Assembly (NCBI RefSeq): GCF_050389775.1
Contig: NZ_CP177153.1
Span: 1-64,000, forward strand
Direction: 5' to 3'
Source of the DNA: Marinibacterium sp050389775
GTDB taxonomy: Bacteria; Pseudomonadota; Alphaproteobacteria; Rhodobacterales; Rhodobacteraceae
Length of the DNA stretch: 64,000 nt
Numbering within the stretch: the stretch's first letter is position 1; every line of letters begins with the position of its first letter. Below, piece after piece: positions 1 to 9,526 of this stretch. A model generated the notes under the pieces. It had not been told where the DNA came from. It saw only the letters and a list, made by a program, of their open reading frames with translations, and searched no databases. Position numbers and translations under genes: made by a program.

Positions 1-433
1 TTAAGGTTTATTCTGTCCAGTCCGAAACCCGCCCGCCCTACCGGGTGCGCTCCGGGCCGTGGCCCAGTGTTGTCTGTCATCCGGACGGGGGCCCTGCCGG
101 TTCCCGCCCACCCCATGCCCGGTCCCGGTCTGCGCCGGAAACGAGCCGTCTTTTTCTAGTCTGTTTCAAGGCCCTTCACAAGGGAGGCCCGCGATACATG
201 TCGCCGGGCCGGTGGCGGGAGTCGTGCCTGACGGAGGTCTTTCGGGGGTCCTTCGGCGGTCTGACGGGGGCTGACGGGGGCCGGCCCGGGCGGGCCGGAC
301 AGGAGCCGGATGGGCCCGGGATAGGGGGCCGTACGCAGTGTTAACCATGAAATAGCTTTCTGCAGCGAGGGTTTCGCGGTCCGGCCGATTGCCCGCCGGT
401 CACTGCCCTTGCTTGGAAAACAGGATCCGCCCG
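1..433. other. Left-edge stretch with no recognised gene
   Basis: Several short frames are open on both strands here, as expected in G+C-rich DNA, but none has a ribosome-binding site or a protein I recognise. A small stem (CCCTT-CAC-AAGGG) lies at 172-184. The stretch around 338-362 (GTTAACCATGAAATAG) is A+T-richer than its surroundings and could hold the promoter of the beta-helix gene that follows, but I cannot fix a -35/-10 pair. Confidence 0.4.
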
Positions 434-2929
434 ATGGTTTCAATGCCGTTCTCCCTGACCGCCGCCTGGACCGAAGAGAACCGTTATGCAGCGGCGGAAG
501 CCTGCGAAATGCTGCTCAGCAATACCTCGGCAAGCGACATCCGCTGGGCCCTGGCCCAGGGCGGGCTGGCCCCGGCCATCGCCCCGGCGCAGGCGCATCT
601 GCTGCGCCCGGGCAACAGCCTGGCCGTGCCCCTGGCCCAGGACCAGGCCCTGTGGATCGCCGGCGATCCGATGGCCCGGGCGGTCATCGACATCTTCGAC
701 AATGCCGGTGACAGGGACCGGGCGCTGGCCAGCCGGGCGGCGCTGGTCTCGCTGGCCGCGGCCAGCCAGCGGCCCGACGGCGAGGAGATCCGGGCCGACG
801 GGCTGAGCTATGTCTGGTCGGCCGGGGCCGGGCTGATCCCCGACCTGCCGGGCCTGCGGCCGGGCAACACCGTGGCGCTGGAACATTTCGGCGCGGTGGG
901 CGACGGGCTGACCGACGATACCCCGGCCTGGAACGCGGCCAACGATTACCTCGAAAGCCTCGGCGGCGGGGTCATCCAGGGCGGGCTGCAGAAGACCTAC
1001 GGGCTGACCAACACGACGATCGCCAGCCAGGTGACCTTTCGCGGTCATGGCCAGGGGCGGGGCGGGCTGAAGGCGCTGGCCAGCTCGGATGGCACCACCG
1101 GCTGGCTGACCAACCGCGACGTCGGGGCGAACGGCAGCCGGACCTGCCTGCGGCCGCAGATCCTGGATTGCGATCTCGATGGCACCGACCTGCCCTTCGC
1201 GCGCTGGCTGAGCCGGGCCGACGGCACCCCCGTCACCGATCCGGCGGCCGATTACGTCATGGGCTCGGGGGCGCTGGCCGCGGGGATCTCGGGGGTGGCG
1301 CTGAGCGCCGTGGTGTCGGGCGGCGAGGTGACCGGGGTCACGATCGACGCCGGCGGCACCGGCTGGAACGGCCACCCGACCCATCCCTACCAGCCCTCGA
1401 CGGTGATGCTGCGCTTCGACGGCGGCGGCGGCACCGGGGCCAAGGGCCATGCCACGATCTCGGGCGGGACGCTGAGCGCGGTCACCCTGTCGCGCGGCGG
1501 GTCGGGCTATGTTTCGGCACCGACGGTCACGACGATGGGCGGCTTTGCCGACATCGCCCTGCTGACCGATCCCGCCGTCGACCGGCGCAACCCCGATTAT
1601 GCCGAGGCCGGGGCGGGGGTGTTCCTGAAACAGACCATCGGCGCGCGGATCGAGAACGTGCGCTTCATCGGCTTCCGCCGGATGACCCTGGGCGAGGGCG
1701 GCGGGCTGAACACGGTCTTCCGCAACCTGGAATTCATCGATTGCGGCAAGGACGACGATGCGATGCATTGCATCTGGACCCAGTCGGTCGGCAATCCCAA
1801 GGCCCCGACCGCCACGTTCTGCGACACCCAGAACATCCTGATCGAGGATGTCCATATCGACGGGGCCGAACGCTCGGCCGTGGCCTTCATGCCGACCCGG
1901 GGCGGCACGATCCGGCGGTTGCAGGCCAAGGGCTGCGGCGAGGCGACGATCTTCATCAATGCCAAGGCCAATTACAACGGCGGCAAGATCCTGATCGAGG
2001 ATTGCGACCTGCTGGACGGCTACATGACCGACCTGGTCAGCCACATGATCGAGATCAACGGCGCGCGCGACATCACCATCCGGGGCAACCGCATCCGCGG
2101 CGGGGTCGAGACGGCGATCAACTGCCCGGGCTGCCGCAACCTGCGGATCATCGACAACACCTTCATCGACAACATCACCAACGCCACCAAGACCGGCGAC
2201 GGGCGCAAGCCCTTCGGCCCCTTCACCGAACGGTTCGGGTTCAATGTCGGCGAGCGCCCGGAATGCGCCGAAGAGCTCAGCATCAGCGAGGGGTCGCTGT
2301 TCTGGGTCGGCACCCTGGGCGGCTCGGGCTGCGACAACGTGATCTTCCGGGGCAACCGGTTCGAGGACAGCCGGGCCGTGCATCCCGGCCATGTCTTTGC
2401 CCAGGTCAAGAGCGGCGGCGACAACCTGGCCGGCGACCTGACCGTGATCGACAACGATTTCTCGGCCCTGCCCGCGGGCATGGCCCTGTGGAAGACCGCC
2501 AATGACAATGTCTTCCAGCCGGCCATGCCCCTGCGGATCGCGGGTAACCGGGGCCATGTCTCGGATGCGCCGGTGATCGAGACGGTCAGCCTGACCGGCA
2601 CCGGGGTGTTCGCGGTCACGCCCGGCTTCCGGCCCAGCCACGTGCGGGTCTATGCCCATACCTCGGACGTCAACGACCTGCGCGCGGCGATCGGCGAATT
2701 CACCTGGACGCGGGACGGCAGCCGCAACGATTTCTCCTGGTCCCTCGCCGCCGATGCCAGCGGCAATTTCGAGACCCGGTTCTTCTCGAGCGACGTGGTG
2801 CGCATCACCGACCAGTTCGCCAACCAGGTCTGCCGGGTCGAGTTCAGCAACTGGAAGGAAGACGGCTTTGCCCTGAACACCGTCCTGCTGACCGAGAACT
2901 GCACGCTGAAGCTGGTCTGCTGCCCCTAG
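434..2929 (+). CDS. Right-handed beta-helix (pectate-lyase-3-type) protein
   Basis: This 831-residue protein probably cleaves or binds a polysaccharide. Around residues 150-165 it has FGAVGDGLTDDTPAW, the GDGxxDDTxA entry motif of the pectate lyase 3 superfamily. Residues from about 400 to 690 contain repeated short Ile/Val-Asn/Asp-Asn units (for example IRGNRIRGG and IIDNTFIDN) typical of parallel beta-helix coils. Between them lies a Gly-rich insert with GGTGW and GGSGY turns, as in tailspike-like enzymes. There is no signal peptide, so export by a dedicated system or an intracellular role is possible. The start at 434 was chosen because the upstream 15 codons of the open frame look non-coding. 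It converges with the glycosidase-like gene on the other strand. The fold call is firm; the substrate is unknown. Confidence 0.75.
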   Translation: MVSMPFSLTAAWTEENRYAAAEACEMLLSNTSASDIRWALAQGGLAPAIAPAQAHLLRPGNSLAVPLAQDQALWIAGDPMARAVIDIFDNAGDRDRALASRAALVSLAAASQRPDGEEIRADGLSYVWSAGAGLIPDLPGLRPGNTVALEHFGAVGDGLTDDTPAWNAANDYLESLGGGVIQGGLQKTYGLTNTTIASQVTFRGHGQGRGGLKALASSDGTTGWLTNRDVGANGSRTCLRPQILDCDLDGTDLPFARWLSRADGTPVTDPAADYVMGSGALAAGISGVALSAVVSGGEVTGVTIDAGGTGWNGHPTHPYQPSTVMLRFDGGGGTGAKGHATISGGTLSAVTLSRGGSGYVSAPTVTTMGGFADIALLTDPAVDRRNPDYAEAGAGVFLKQTIGARIENVRFIGFRRMTLGEGGGLNTVFRNLEFIDCGKDDDAMHCIWTQSVGNPKAPTATFCDTQNILIEDVHIDGAERSAVAFMPTRGGTIRRLQAKGCGEATIFINAKANYNGGKILIEDCDLLDGYMTDLVSHMIEINGARDITIRGNRIRGGVETAINCPGCRNLRIIDNTFIDNITNATKTGDGRKPFGPFTERFGFNVGERPECAEELSISEGSLFWVGTLGGSGCDNVIFRGNRFEDSRAVHPGHVFAQVKSGGDNLAGDLTVIDNDFSALPAGMALWKTANDNVFQPAMPLRIAGNRGHVSDAPVIETVSLTGTGVFAVTPGFRPSHVRVYAHTSDVNDLRAAIGEFTWTRDGSRNDFSWSLAADASGNFETRFFSSDVVRITDQFANQVCRVEFSNWKEDGFALNTVLLTENCTLKLVCCP

Positions 2930-2957
2930 TCTGCGCGTGATCCCTGCCGGGTCTCCG

Positions 2958-2980
2958 GGCCCCGTCCGGGCCGCGGGGCC
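2958..2980. terminator. Hairpin between convergent genes
   Basis: GGCCCCG at 2958-2964 pairs with CGGGGCC at 2974-2980 across a 9-nt loop. It sits in the 59-bp gap between the convergent beta-helix and glycosidase-like genes, where a bidirectional terminator is expected. There is no T-tract on either side, so termination strength is uncertain. Confidence 0.4.
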
Positions 2981-2988
2981 GGGCCGGG

Positions 2989-5274
2989 TCAGCGCGGATC
3001 GACAAGGATGGCCCGCACCGAGGGCGCCGGCAGGTCGAGCGTCAGCCGGTGGCCATCGCCGCCCGCCGTGATCGCCGGGGTGACCGGCCGGGCGGTCAGC
3101 GTGTCGACGATCGCGGCACGGTAGGCGGGCCAGTGTTGCGCCACGTAGCGCCGGCCGGCGCCGTCGGTCATCGTGCGCATCCCCGAGACCGGCTGGCCCG
3201 GCAGGGCCGCGAACTCGGCCTTCAGCAGCCCCTCGCGGGCCAGGTCGGCGCGGATCAGGTCGAAGACCGCGGTCTCCTGCGACAGCGACACCTCGGCAAA
3301 GCGCCGGTTGCCCGGATCGGGGATCAGCCCGGCGGGCAGTTCGACCGTGACGCGCAGCGGATCGGCCGAATCCCGGGCCTGGTCGGGATTGAACGCGCTG
3401 ACCAGGATCAGGCCCCGGGCGTCGTCGTCCCCGCCGGTCTCGATGTAATGGGCCGTGAACCGCGTGTCCGGCGCATCGGCGGCGGTGACCGCCAGCGGAT
3501 AGATCTGCCCGCCGGCAAACCGTTCGAGCACGAGATAGAGCCAGCCCCGCCCGGTCAGCACCTGGGTGTCGACGCCCGCGCCCTGCAACCGCAGCCGCTC
3601 GAAGGGCTGCCAGTGCCACAGCCCGTCGACCCCGGCCGCCAGCAGGCCGAAGATGTCGGCCACGTGCAGCGCCGCGCCGCGCGCGCCGGGCTCTCCGGTG
3701 GCCAGCCCGGCCTGGTTGCGCAGCACGCCGAATTCCTGGAACTCGACCGTCGTGCCCGGGGCCATGGGCAGCTGGCGCCAGAGCGCCTCGTAATCGGGCA
3801 GGCGCTGCGCGGTATGGACATTGGCCAGGATGTTCCCGCGCGGCTTGGGAATGTAATAGAGCGAATGGGCGACGAAATCGATGTCGCCCGGATCGGCGAT
3901 GTTGGCATAGAGGAAGGCATGGGTCAGGCCCGTGGCATCGGCCTCGGCCCCGGCCTGGTTGAACGGGCCGATCCGGGCGTCGGGCAGGCGGGCACGGATC
4001 GCCGCGACCGTGGCCTCGTAAAGCGCCAGGTATTGCCCGGGAGTGCCCGAGAACCGCCGCGGGGATTGCTGTTCGGTGCCCAGGCGGAACCGGAAACCGG
4101 ACACCGTGTCGACCCCGTAGAAGGCGATCAGCGCATCGACCAGCCGGCCGGTGAACGCCGACCATTCGGCCAGGCTCGACGGCGGGGCGGTCTGGCCGTA
4201 GGTGCCGGTGGTCGGGGCGGCGGGCAGGGCCCAGGGGATATTGTCGAGCACCAGCGTCAGGTCGGTGTAGCCCTGGGCCAGGTAGGGATCGAGCCGCCGG
4301 CGGAGCAGGTCGAAATGATAGTCGAGCTGCGAGGGCTCGACGACCAGGGTGCCATCGCCGTCCGGGCGGAACCCGCCGGCCTCGGCCGTCTCGCGGGGGG
4401 GCGTCCCGGCGGGCCCGTCGCCGGCGGGGCAGCCGGCGACCCGGCGCAGGCTGAAGGTGTAGCGCGTGCCGATCTCGAACCAGTCGATCCGCTGCTGCCC
4501 CGGCGCATCGGTGCACAGCTGCAACCGGCCCGGCACGGTGATCAGCAGATGCGTGCCCCCGGGATCGTCTCCGGGATCGTCTCCGGGGGCGTCGCCGGGA
4601 TCGCCCCCTGCCGGATCCCGCCATTCCAGCACGCCGCTGCACCGCCCGGCCTGGCGGTCGCAGGTCAGCGGGCCGAGATCGGCCAGCCCGGTGCTGCGCC
4701 GGGTCGGCGCGCCGAAGGGCCGGGTGACCAGGTCGCCCTGGGCGATGTCGTCATAGGTCCGGCTTTCGCCCTTGCCCAGGTCACGGGGGTCCCAGCCGCC
4801 CAGCAGGCGCACGACGGTCAGCCCGTCGGCAAAGGGCACTTCGCGCGGGTAGGGCCGGCGGGCATAGGGGAAATCGGTCCCGTCCAGGTAATCCGGCACA
4901 TCGATCAGGCCCTGGCCTCCGCTCAGCCAGATGCCGATGACCGGCTGGTGGCGCCAGATCGGCACCAGCCGCCCGGCCGTGTTGGCCCCGTTGCCCCCCG
5001 CCACGCCCATGACCGTTTCCCGGCCCGGTTCCGGGCCTGCCTCCTGGGCCCGCAGCCCGGCCACGGGCAGGCAGAGACCGGCCAGCAGGGCCATGATGCC
5101 CAGGCGCGCCAGCAGGGGCGCGACGCCCAGGCGCGCCAGCAGGGGCGCGACACCGGAACAGGCCAGGCCGCCCGGGATTTGGATCGGCAATTGGCCCGGG
5201 AAACGGATCGGGGACCGGAAAAGCGGGCGGATCGGACGGGCCCGGCGGTCGGGGGGGGCGGGTCTGTCTGTCAT
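2989..5274 (-). CDS. Secreted GH39-like glycosidase (PslG-like)
   Basis: The 761-residue product looks like a TIM-barrel glycoside hydrolase related to family 39, a family that includes PslG, which trims exopolysaccharide. RLGTEQQSP near residue 400 and TVEFQEFGV near residue 510 are plausible sites of the acid/base and nucleophile glutamates, followed by LWHWQPFERLR. The N-terminus has an Arg-rich head, a hydrophobic stretch with two exact copies of the nine residues VAPLLARLG, and a likely cleavage after LRA in GLRAQEA near residue 75, so it is probably exported. An Asp-Gly-Pro-rich linker lies near residues 220-240. The ATG at 5274 was chosen; the frame is open for another 113 codons of low-complexity Arg/Pro sequence. 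It faces the upstream sulfotransferase-like gene divergently. The exact family assignment is an inference. Confidence 0.6.
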   Translation of the reverse strand: MTDRPAPPDRRARPIRPLFRSPIRFPGQLPIQIPGGLACSGVAPLLARLGVAPLLARLGIMALLAGLCLPVAGLRAQEAGPEPGRETVMGVAGGNGANTAGRLVPIWRHQPVIGIWLSGGQGLIDVPDYLDGTDFPYARRPYPREVPFADGLTVVRLLGGWDPRDLGKGESRTYDDIAQGDLVTRPFGAPTRRSTGLADLGPLTCDRQAGRCSGVLEWRDPAGGDPGDAPGDDPGDDPGGTHLLITVPGRLQLCTDAPGQQRIDWFEIGTRYTFSLRRVAGCPAGDGPAGTPPRETAEAGGFRPDGDGTLVVEPSQLDYHFDLLRRRLDPYLAQGYTDLTLVLDNIPWALPAAPTTGTYGQTAPPSSLAEWSAFTGRLVDALIAFYGVDTVSGFRFRLGTEQQSPRRFSGTPGQYLALYEATVAAIRARLPDARIGPFNQAGAEADATGLTHAFLYANIADPGDIDFVAHSLYYIPKPRGNILANVHTAQRLPDYEALWRQLPMAPGTTVEFQEFGVLRNQAGLATGEPGARGAALHVADIFGLLAAGVDGLWHWQPFERLRLQGAGVDTQVLTGRGWLYLVLERFAGGQIYPLAVTAADAPDTRFTAHYIETGGDDDARGLILVSAFNPDQARDSADPLRVTVELPAGLIPDPGNRRFAEVSLSQETAVFDLIRADLAREGLLKAEFAALPGQPVSGMRTMTDGAGRRYVAQHWPAYRAAIVDTLTARPVTPAITAGGDGHRLTLDLPAPSVRAILVDPR
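5098..5151 (-). repeat. Perfect 27-bp tandem duplication in signal region
   Basis: Positions 5098-5124 and 5125-5151 are identical 27-mers, so the hydrophobic part of the glycosidase signal region carries VAPLLARLG twice. The reading frame is kept. Slippage between the copies would change the length of the hydrophobic segment by nine residues. Confidence 0.85.
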
Positions 5275-5727
5275 GGTCCGGCTGCCGGCTCCGTCTTGTC
5301 CTGTCCCGGCCATCCCGGTCCTGTCCCTGCGCCGGGCCTGTCCCGCCGGTCCCGCCGGTGCGGGCCTGGCCAGGTGTTCTGCCCCCGGGCGCGGGGCCGA
5401 TCTTGCCCCGCGCTCCGCGGGGCTGCAATGGCGCGTCCCGGGGCGCGGGCGGCCGCTCGGCAATCCCTTGCCTTCGGCCCCATCCGAACCCGCCCGAACC
5501 CGCCTAAACCCGGCGCTGTCCCCGCCCGCGCCGGCCTGGCGCATGTTTCGGGTAATCCATCTTATGTTGCATTTATTCCGTGCCGGCCCGCATCCGGCGC
5601 ACCGGTGCCGCATTCTTCACCGGCGGAAAGAGGCCGGCCCCCCGCCCGGGGCACAACCCGGTTGGCGCGCCCCCCACGACGGGCTAAGACAAGGTGCGTT
5701 TTACATATTTCTCAGGGAGCGGGCTCC
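5275..5727. other. Divergent intergenic region, no gene seen
   Basis: This 453-bp gap separates the divergent glycosidase-like and sulfotransferase-like genes. Most of it is extremely G+C-rich and open in several frames without any recognisable protein. Two A+T-richer patches, at about 5551-5580 and 5690-5712 (TTTTACATATTTCTC), are the likely promoter areas. AGGGAG at 5714-5719 is the ribosome-binding site of the downstream GTG start. Confidence 0.4.
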
Positions 5728-6549
5728 GTGGCCGTCGATTTCATCTTCCTCCTGTCGCCGAACAATTCCGGCACCACGATCATCGGTCAGTATCTTCAGG
5801 GCCAGACCGGTGGCTACCTGCCGCCCTTCGGAAACCACGAAGGCCAGATGGCCCCCGCCGTGCGCGACGCCATGCGCAGCAAGCCCTGGGATCCCGACCA
5901 CAAGCTCGACTGGGCCTGGATCCGGGACGAATGGACCAAGCTGGCCGAAGAGGCCGGCCAGTCGCTGTTCATCGAATGCTCGCCGCCCAACCTGCTGCAT
6001 GTCGATGCCATCCGCGAGGCCTTCGGCGACCGGGCCCGCTGCCTGTTCTCGATCACCAGCCCCTATGCCTATATCTCGTCCTGCCTCTACAATTATTCCT
6101 TCCCGCCGATGGCCGCCCACAAGATGGGCAAGCGCGCGCGGGAATGGGTGTTCAAGGCCGAGACCCAGCGCCGGTTCATCGAGCAATTCCCCGACATCCC
6201 GCGCATCCGCTACGAGGATTTCTGCGCCGATCCCACCATCGTCAACCAGGCGCTGGACCTGGACACCGTCACGGCCACCGACCTGCGGGGCAAGGCCAAC
6301 GAGGCGATCACCGAGATCGTCGAGCTGTCGGCCCGGCAATTCGCCTTCCTGACCTTCGCGGAATGGGACCGGGTCAACGGCGTGCTGGCCCAGCATGAAG
6401 ACCTGCTGGATTTCTTCGGCTACACGCTGCGCCCGGGCCGCGAGCTGCTGACCCAGGCTGCCGGCGATCCCGCGCTGATGCATGCCGGCATCCTGCGCCG
6501 GACCCGCTGGGACATGCGCAAGTCGCAGAAGAAGGCCGCCGCGGGCTGA
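5728..6549 (+). CDS. Sulfotransferase-like P-loop protein
   Basis: The 273-residue protein starts near its N-terminus with FIFLLSPNNSGTTIIGQYL, which resembles the 5'-phosphosulfate-binding loop of PAPS-dependent sulfotransferases. SITSPYAYISSCLYNY in mid-protein sits where the 3'-phosphate motif is expected, and IRYEDFCADP further on resembles the sulfotransferase motif that contacts the acceptor side. If so, it would transfer sulfate from PAPS to a sugar in the cytoplasm. The GTG at 5728 is preferred because AGGGAG lies eight bases upstream and the homologous region begins right there; no in-frame ATG fits. The frame is open far upstream, but only as antisense to the glycosidase-like gene. 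The loop is atypical, so this is the least certain of the sulfotransferase calls. Confidence 0.5.
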   Translation: MAVDFIFLLSPNNSGTTIIGQYLQGQTGGYLPPFGNHEGQMAPAVRDAMRSKPWDPDHKLDWAWIRDEWTKLAEEAGQSLFIECSPPNLLHVDAIREAFGDRARCLFSITSPYAYISSCLYNYSFPPMAAHKMGKRAREWVFKAETQRRFIEQFPDIPRIRYEDFCADPTIVNQALDLDTVTATDLRGKANEAITEIVELSARQFAFLTFAEWDRVNGVLAQHEDLLDFFGYTLRPGRELLTQAAGDPALMHAGILRRTRWDMRKSQKKAAAG

Positions 6550-6904
6550 TCACCGGCGGCGCGGCGCGGGCCATCCCGGCCCCGCGCCGCCCTGACCCGG
6601 CCCTCTCCCGCGATCCGGCCCGCCGGCATCCGACTCGCCGGCATCCGACCCCCGCCCCATCCGGCCCCCGCCCCTGATCCCTGACAGGCCCCGCCGGCGG
6701 CCCTGACCCGCCAGTCCTGCCCTGTCGTCCGGCCCGCCCGCTCACCGCGCCCTGGCAGGCCCGTCTCGCCAATTCGTCGCAAAACCGACCGAAGCGCCGC
6801 GGCGCTGCCACATTGGTGCGCCGGTTTTCTCCGCCCCCCTGCCTGATCTTCTGCGCACCGGCCCGGTGGGGGCCGCCCGCAGACCGATACAGAGGGTGAG
6901 TGAC
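6550..6904. other. Intergenic region with hairpin and palindrome
   Basis: A strong G+C hairpin at about 6554-6591 follows the sulfotransferase-like stop and may terminate it. Two copies of a 15-bp unit (CGCCGGCATCCGACY) lie near 6637-6667. A perfect 14-bp palindrome, AGCGCCGCGGCGCT, occupies 6793-6806 and is itself framed by AAAACCG and CGGTTTT. That nested dyad lies about 100 bp before the RTX gene and could be an operator. I see no gene. Confidence 0.45.
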
Positions 6905-9358
6905 ATGGCCGAGATGCGCTATGTGGCGACGCTGGGGACCGACCTGGCGGCGACCGGAGCCGTGAGTGATCTTGATATCCTGTGGACCGAGGCCGGTCCG
7001 GTGCTCTACGCGACCTGCGAGGTCACCGGCACGATCACGGCCTATGACCTGTCGGGCGGGGATGCCCCGGCGGCGATGGACAGCCAGGCCCTGCCCGGCC
7101 AGATCGACGACCTCGGCACGCTGGAGGTCGAGCTGATCCAGTTCGGCGACACGACCCAGGCGGTTGTCCTGTCGGGCGGCCCGGCCGGCCTGCCGGCCTA
7201 TGCCCTGACCGACAGCGGCAGCATCGGCGGGCGCAGCGATCTCGAGGCCAGCGGGCTGGGCGGCCCGATCCATGCCAGCGCGACCCTGACCCTGGGCGAC
7301 ACGGCCTATCTCTTTGCGGCGACCGAAACGCCGGGCCAGCTGGGCACCTATCGCATCGAGACCGACGGCAGCCTGGCCCTGGTGCGCGGGCCGAGCGCCC
7401 CGACGGGCAAGCCCGGGGACATCGCGGCCATGGTTGCCGTGACCGACGGCGGCAAGGGCTGGCTGGTGCTGGCCTCGGCCCTCGACGACACGTTGCAATG
7501 CTACCGGATGAACGGCGACGGCAGCCTGAAACAGGTCGACAGCCTCGGCGCGGCCGACGGGCTGGGCGTCAACCTGCCCTCGGTGCTGGCCAGCGTCACC
7601 CTGGACGGCCGGGCCTTTGTCCTGGCCGGGGCGGCCGGGTCGTCCTCGCTCAGCGTCATTGCCCTGGACGACGGGGTGATGACGGCCACCGATCACCTGG
7701 TCGACAGCCTGGACACGCGGTTCCAGGGCCTGGGCAGCCTGGCCACGGCCATGGCCGGCGACCGGGCCTATGTGCTGGCCGCCGGCGGCGATGACGGGGT
7801 GACGCTGATGACCCTGCTGCCCACCGGCCGGCTGGTCGTGCTGGACACGATCGCCGACAGCCTGGAGATGGGGCTCGACAATGTCGAAAGCCTGGCCATG
7901 ACGGCCAATGGCGGGGTGCTCGACATCTTCGTGGGCTCGGCCAGCGAAGGCGGGGTGACCCGGCTGGCCTGGGACCTGGGCCCGGCCGGCGAGACCCTGC
8001 AGGCCGGGGCGTCGGGGGGCACGCTGAGCGGCGGGACCGGGGCCGACATGCTGGTCGGGGGCCGGGGCGACGACACCCTGCAGGGCGGCGATGGCGATGA
8101 CATCCTGGCCGGGGGCGCCGGGGCCGACCAGTTCCGCGGCGGCGCGGGGGCGGATCTCTTCGTGCTCGATGCCGGCGACGGCGTGCTGGACAAGATCCTG
8201 GATTTCGAGGCCGGGACCGACCGGCTGGACCTGTCGGGCTGGGCCATGCTGCGCGGGCCGGACCAGGTCAGCTTTACCCAGCTGTCCAACGGCATCCAGC
8301 TGGGCTTTGCCGAGGAGACGCTGAAGATCCTGTCGGCCAACGGCAAGGCCCTGTCCGAGGACGACATCCGCGCGGCGATGGTTGCCGGCAGCCTGACCCA
8401 TGCCCCGGTGGGCAACATCGTCGAGGGCAAGACCCTGGTGGGCACCGACGGGGCCGACGTGCTGCAGGGCGGCAAGGGCGACGACATCCTGCAGGGGCTG
8501 GACGGGGGCGACACGCTGATCGGCGGGGCGGGGATCGACACGGCGGTCTATTCCGAGAGCACCGGCCAGCTGGTCGTCGACATGAAGGACCCCTCGCAGA
8601 ACAAGGGCGTGGCCGCGGGCGATACCTATGACGGGATCGAGAACCTGGTGGGCAGCGACGGGCGCGACATCTTCAAGGGCACCACCGAGGACAATTTCAT
8701 CTCGGGGGGCAACAACAAGGATTCACTGGTCGGGCGCAAGGGCGACGACCGGCTGGACGGCGGGGCCGACAACGACCTGCTGGAAGGCGGGCCGGGGGCC
8801 GACACGCTGATCGGGGGCACCGGGTCGGACCGGGCGATGTACAAGCGGGCGACCGACCCGCTGACCATCGACCTGGCCAATGCCGGGCGCAACACCGGCG
8901 AGGCGGCGGGCGACAGCTATGTCGACATCGAGGAAATGGTCGGCGGCCGGGCGGATGATTTCGTCTGGGGCGACGGGGCGGCCAACCGGCTCTGGGGCCG
9001 CGAGGGCAATGACGAGATCCACGGCCGGGCCGGCGATGACGAGATCTACGGCGGCCATGGCGACGACGTGCTGCACGGCGGGGCGGGCAACGACATCCTG
9101 ACCGGCGGGGGCAACCACGACAGTTTCGTCTTCGACGGCGGCCATGACGTGATCACCGATTTCCGCCCGGGCATCGAGGAAATCCACCTGGATGCGGCGG
9201 CGCTCTGGTCGGGCACGCTGAGCACGGCCAAAATCGTCAGCCGCTTTGCCGAGGTCACCGACACCGGCGTGCGGCTCGATTTCGACACCGGCGCCTCGCT
9301 GCTGATCGAAGGGCTGACGACAACCGGCGGGTTGTCCGGGGATCTCTTTCTTCTGTGA
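6905..9358 (+). CDS. RTX calcium-binding protein with propeller-like N-terminus
   Basis: This 817-residue protein carries at least four blocks of GGxGxDxLxG nonapeptides, at about residues 376-450, 512-552, 582-648 and 680-742, which fold as calcium-binding parallel beta-rolls. Residues 1-370 form repeated units with DG and GSL turns, like a beta-propeller. There is no N-terminal signal; the hydrophobic end DLFLL and the RTX blocks point to type I secretion, whose transporter genes are not in the window. The start at 6905 has GAGGGTGA just upstream. In an exopolysaccharide locus such proteins commonly act as adhesins or matrix proteins. The RTX nature is certain; the role is inferred. Confidence 0.85.
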   Translation: MAEMRYVATLGTDLAATGAVSDLDILWTEAGPVLYATCEVTGTITAYDLSGGDAPAAMDSQALPGQIDDLGTLEVELIQFGDTTQAVVLSGGPAGLPAYALTDSGSIGGRSDLEASGLGGPIHASATLTLGDTAYLFAATETPGQLGTYRIETDGSLALVRGPSAPTGKPGDIAAMVAVTDGGKGWLVLASALDDTLQCYRMNGDGSLKQVDSLGAADGLGVNLPSVLASVTLDGRAFVLAGAAGSSSLSVIALDDGVMTATDHLVDSLDTRFQGLGSLATAMAGDRAYVLAAGGDDGVTLMTLLPTGRLVVLDTIADSLEMGLDNVESLAMTANGGVLDIFVGSASEGGVTRLAWDLGPAGETLQAGASGGTLSGGTGADMLVGGRGDDTLQGGDGDDILAGGAGADQFRGGAGADLFVLDAGDGVLDKILDFEAGTDRLDLSGWAMLRGPDQVSFTQLSNGIQLGFAEETLKILSANGKALSEDDIRAAMVAGSLTHAPVGNIVEGKTLVGTDGADVLQGGKGDDILQGLDGGDTLIGGAGIDTAVYSESTGQLVVDMKDPSQNKGVAAGDTYDGIENLVGSDGRDIFKGTTEDNFISGGNNKDSLVGRKGDDRLDGGADNDLLEGGPGADTLIGGTGSDRAMYKRATDPLTIDLANAGRNTGEAAGDSYVDIEEMVGGRADDFVWGDGAANRLWGREGNDEIHGRAGDDEIYGGHGDDVLHGGAGNDILTGGGNHDSFVFDGGHDVITDFRPGIEEIHLDAAALWSGTLSTAKIVSRFAEVTDTGVRLDFDTGASLLIEGLTTTGGLSGDLFLL

Positions 9359-9379
9359 GATCCGCGCCCCCGGGCCGGC

Positions 9380-9520
9380 GTCCGGCCGGATATTTATGAA
9401 GAGAAAGAAGCAAAAGGCCGGTGACAGGCACCACCCGCGCCGCCGGGGCCCGACGTGCTGCTTCTTTCTCTTTCCAAGTATCCGGCCCTGTCCCCGCCAC
9501 GGGCCGTGGTCCCGGGGATC
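9380..9520. repeat. Inverted dispersed repeat, bidirectional terminator-like (copy A)
   Basis: Left arm GGATATTTATGAAGAGAAAG with AAGCA (about 9388-9412) pairs with the right arm TGCTTCTTTCTCTTTCC with AAGTATCC (about 9459-9483), enclosing a G+C-rich loop. The element fills the gap between the convergent RTX and sulfotransferase genes. Read from either gene, a G+C hairpin is followed by a TGCTTCTTTCTCTT tract, as in intrinsic terminators. Copy B at 13961-14095 is almost identical over about 140 bp, and half copies occur elsewhere in the window. Confidence 0.75.
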
Positions 9521-9526
9521 AGGCGA

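Noticed and set aside
440..4642. 1400-codon open frame on the minus strand
   Set aside because: It runs antisense to the beta-helix gene and in another frame of the glycosidase gene; the product is Arg/Gly/Pro/Ala filler without any motif, as usual in G+C-rich DNA.
3049..5727. Long N-terminal extension of the sulfotransferase-like frame at 5728
   Set aside because: The extension is antisense to the glycosidase-like gene and low in complexity; the GTG at 5728 has a proper ribosome-binding site.
9380..9520. Possible insertion sequence or attachment site
   Set aside because: No transposase frame and no target duplication; better explained as a repeat with terminator-like features.
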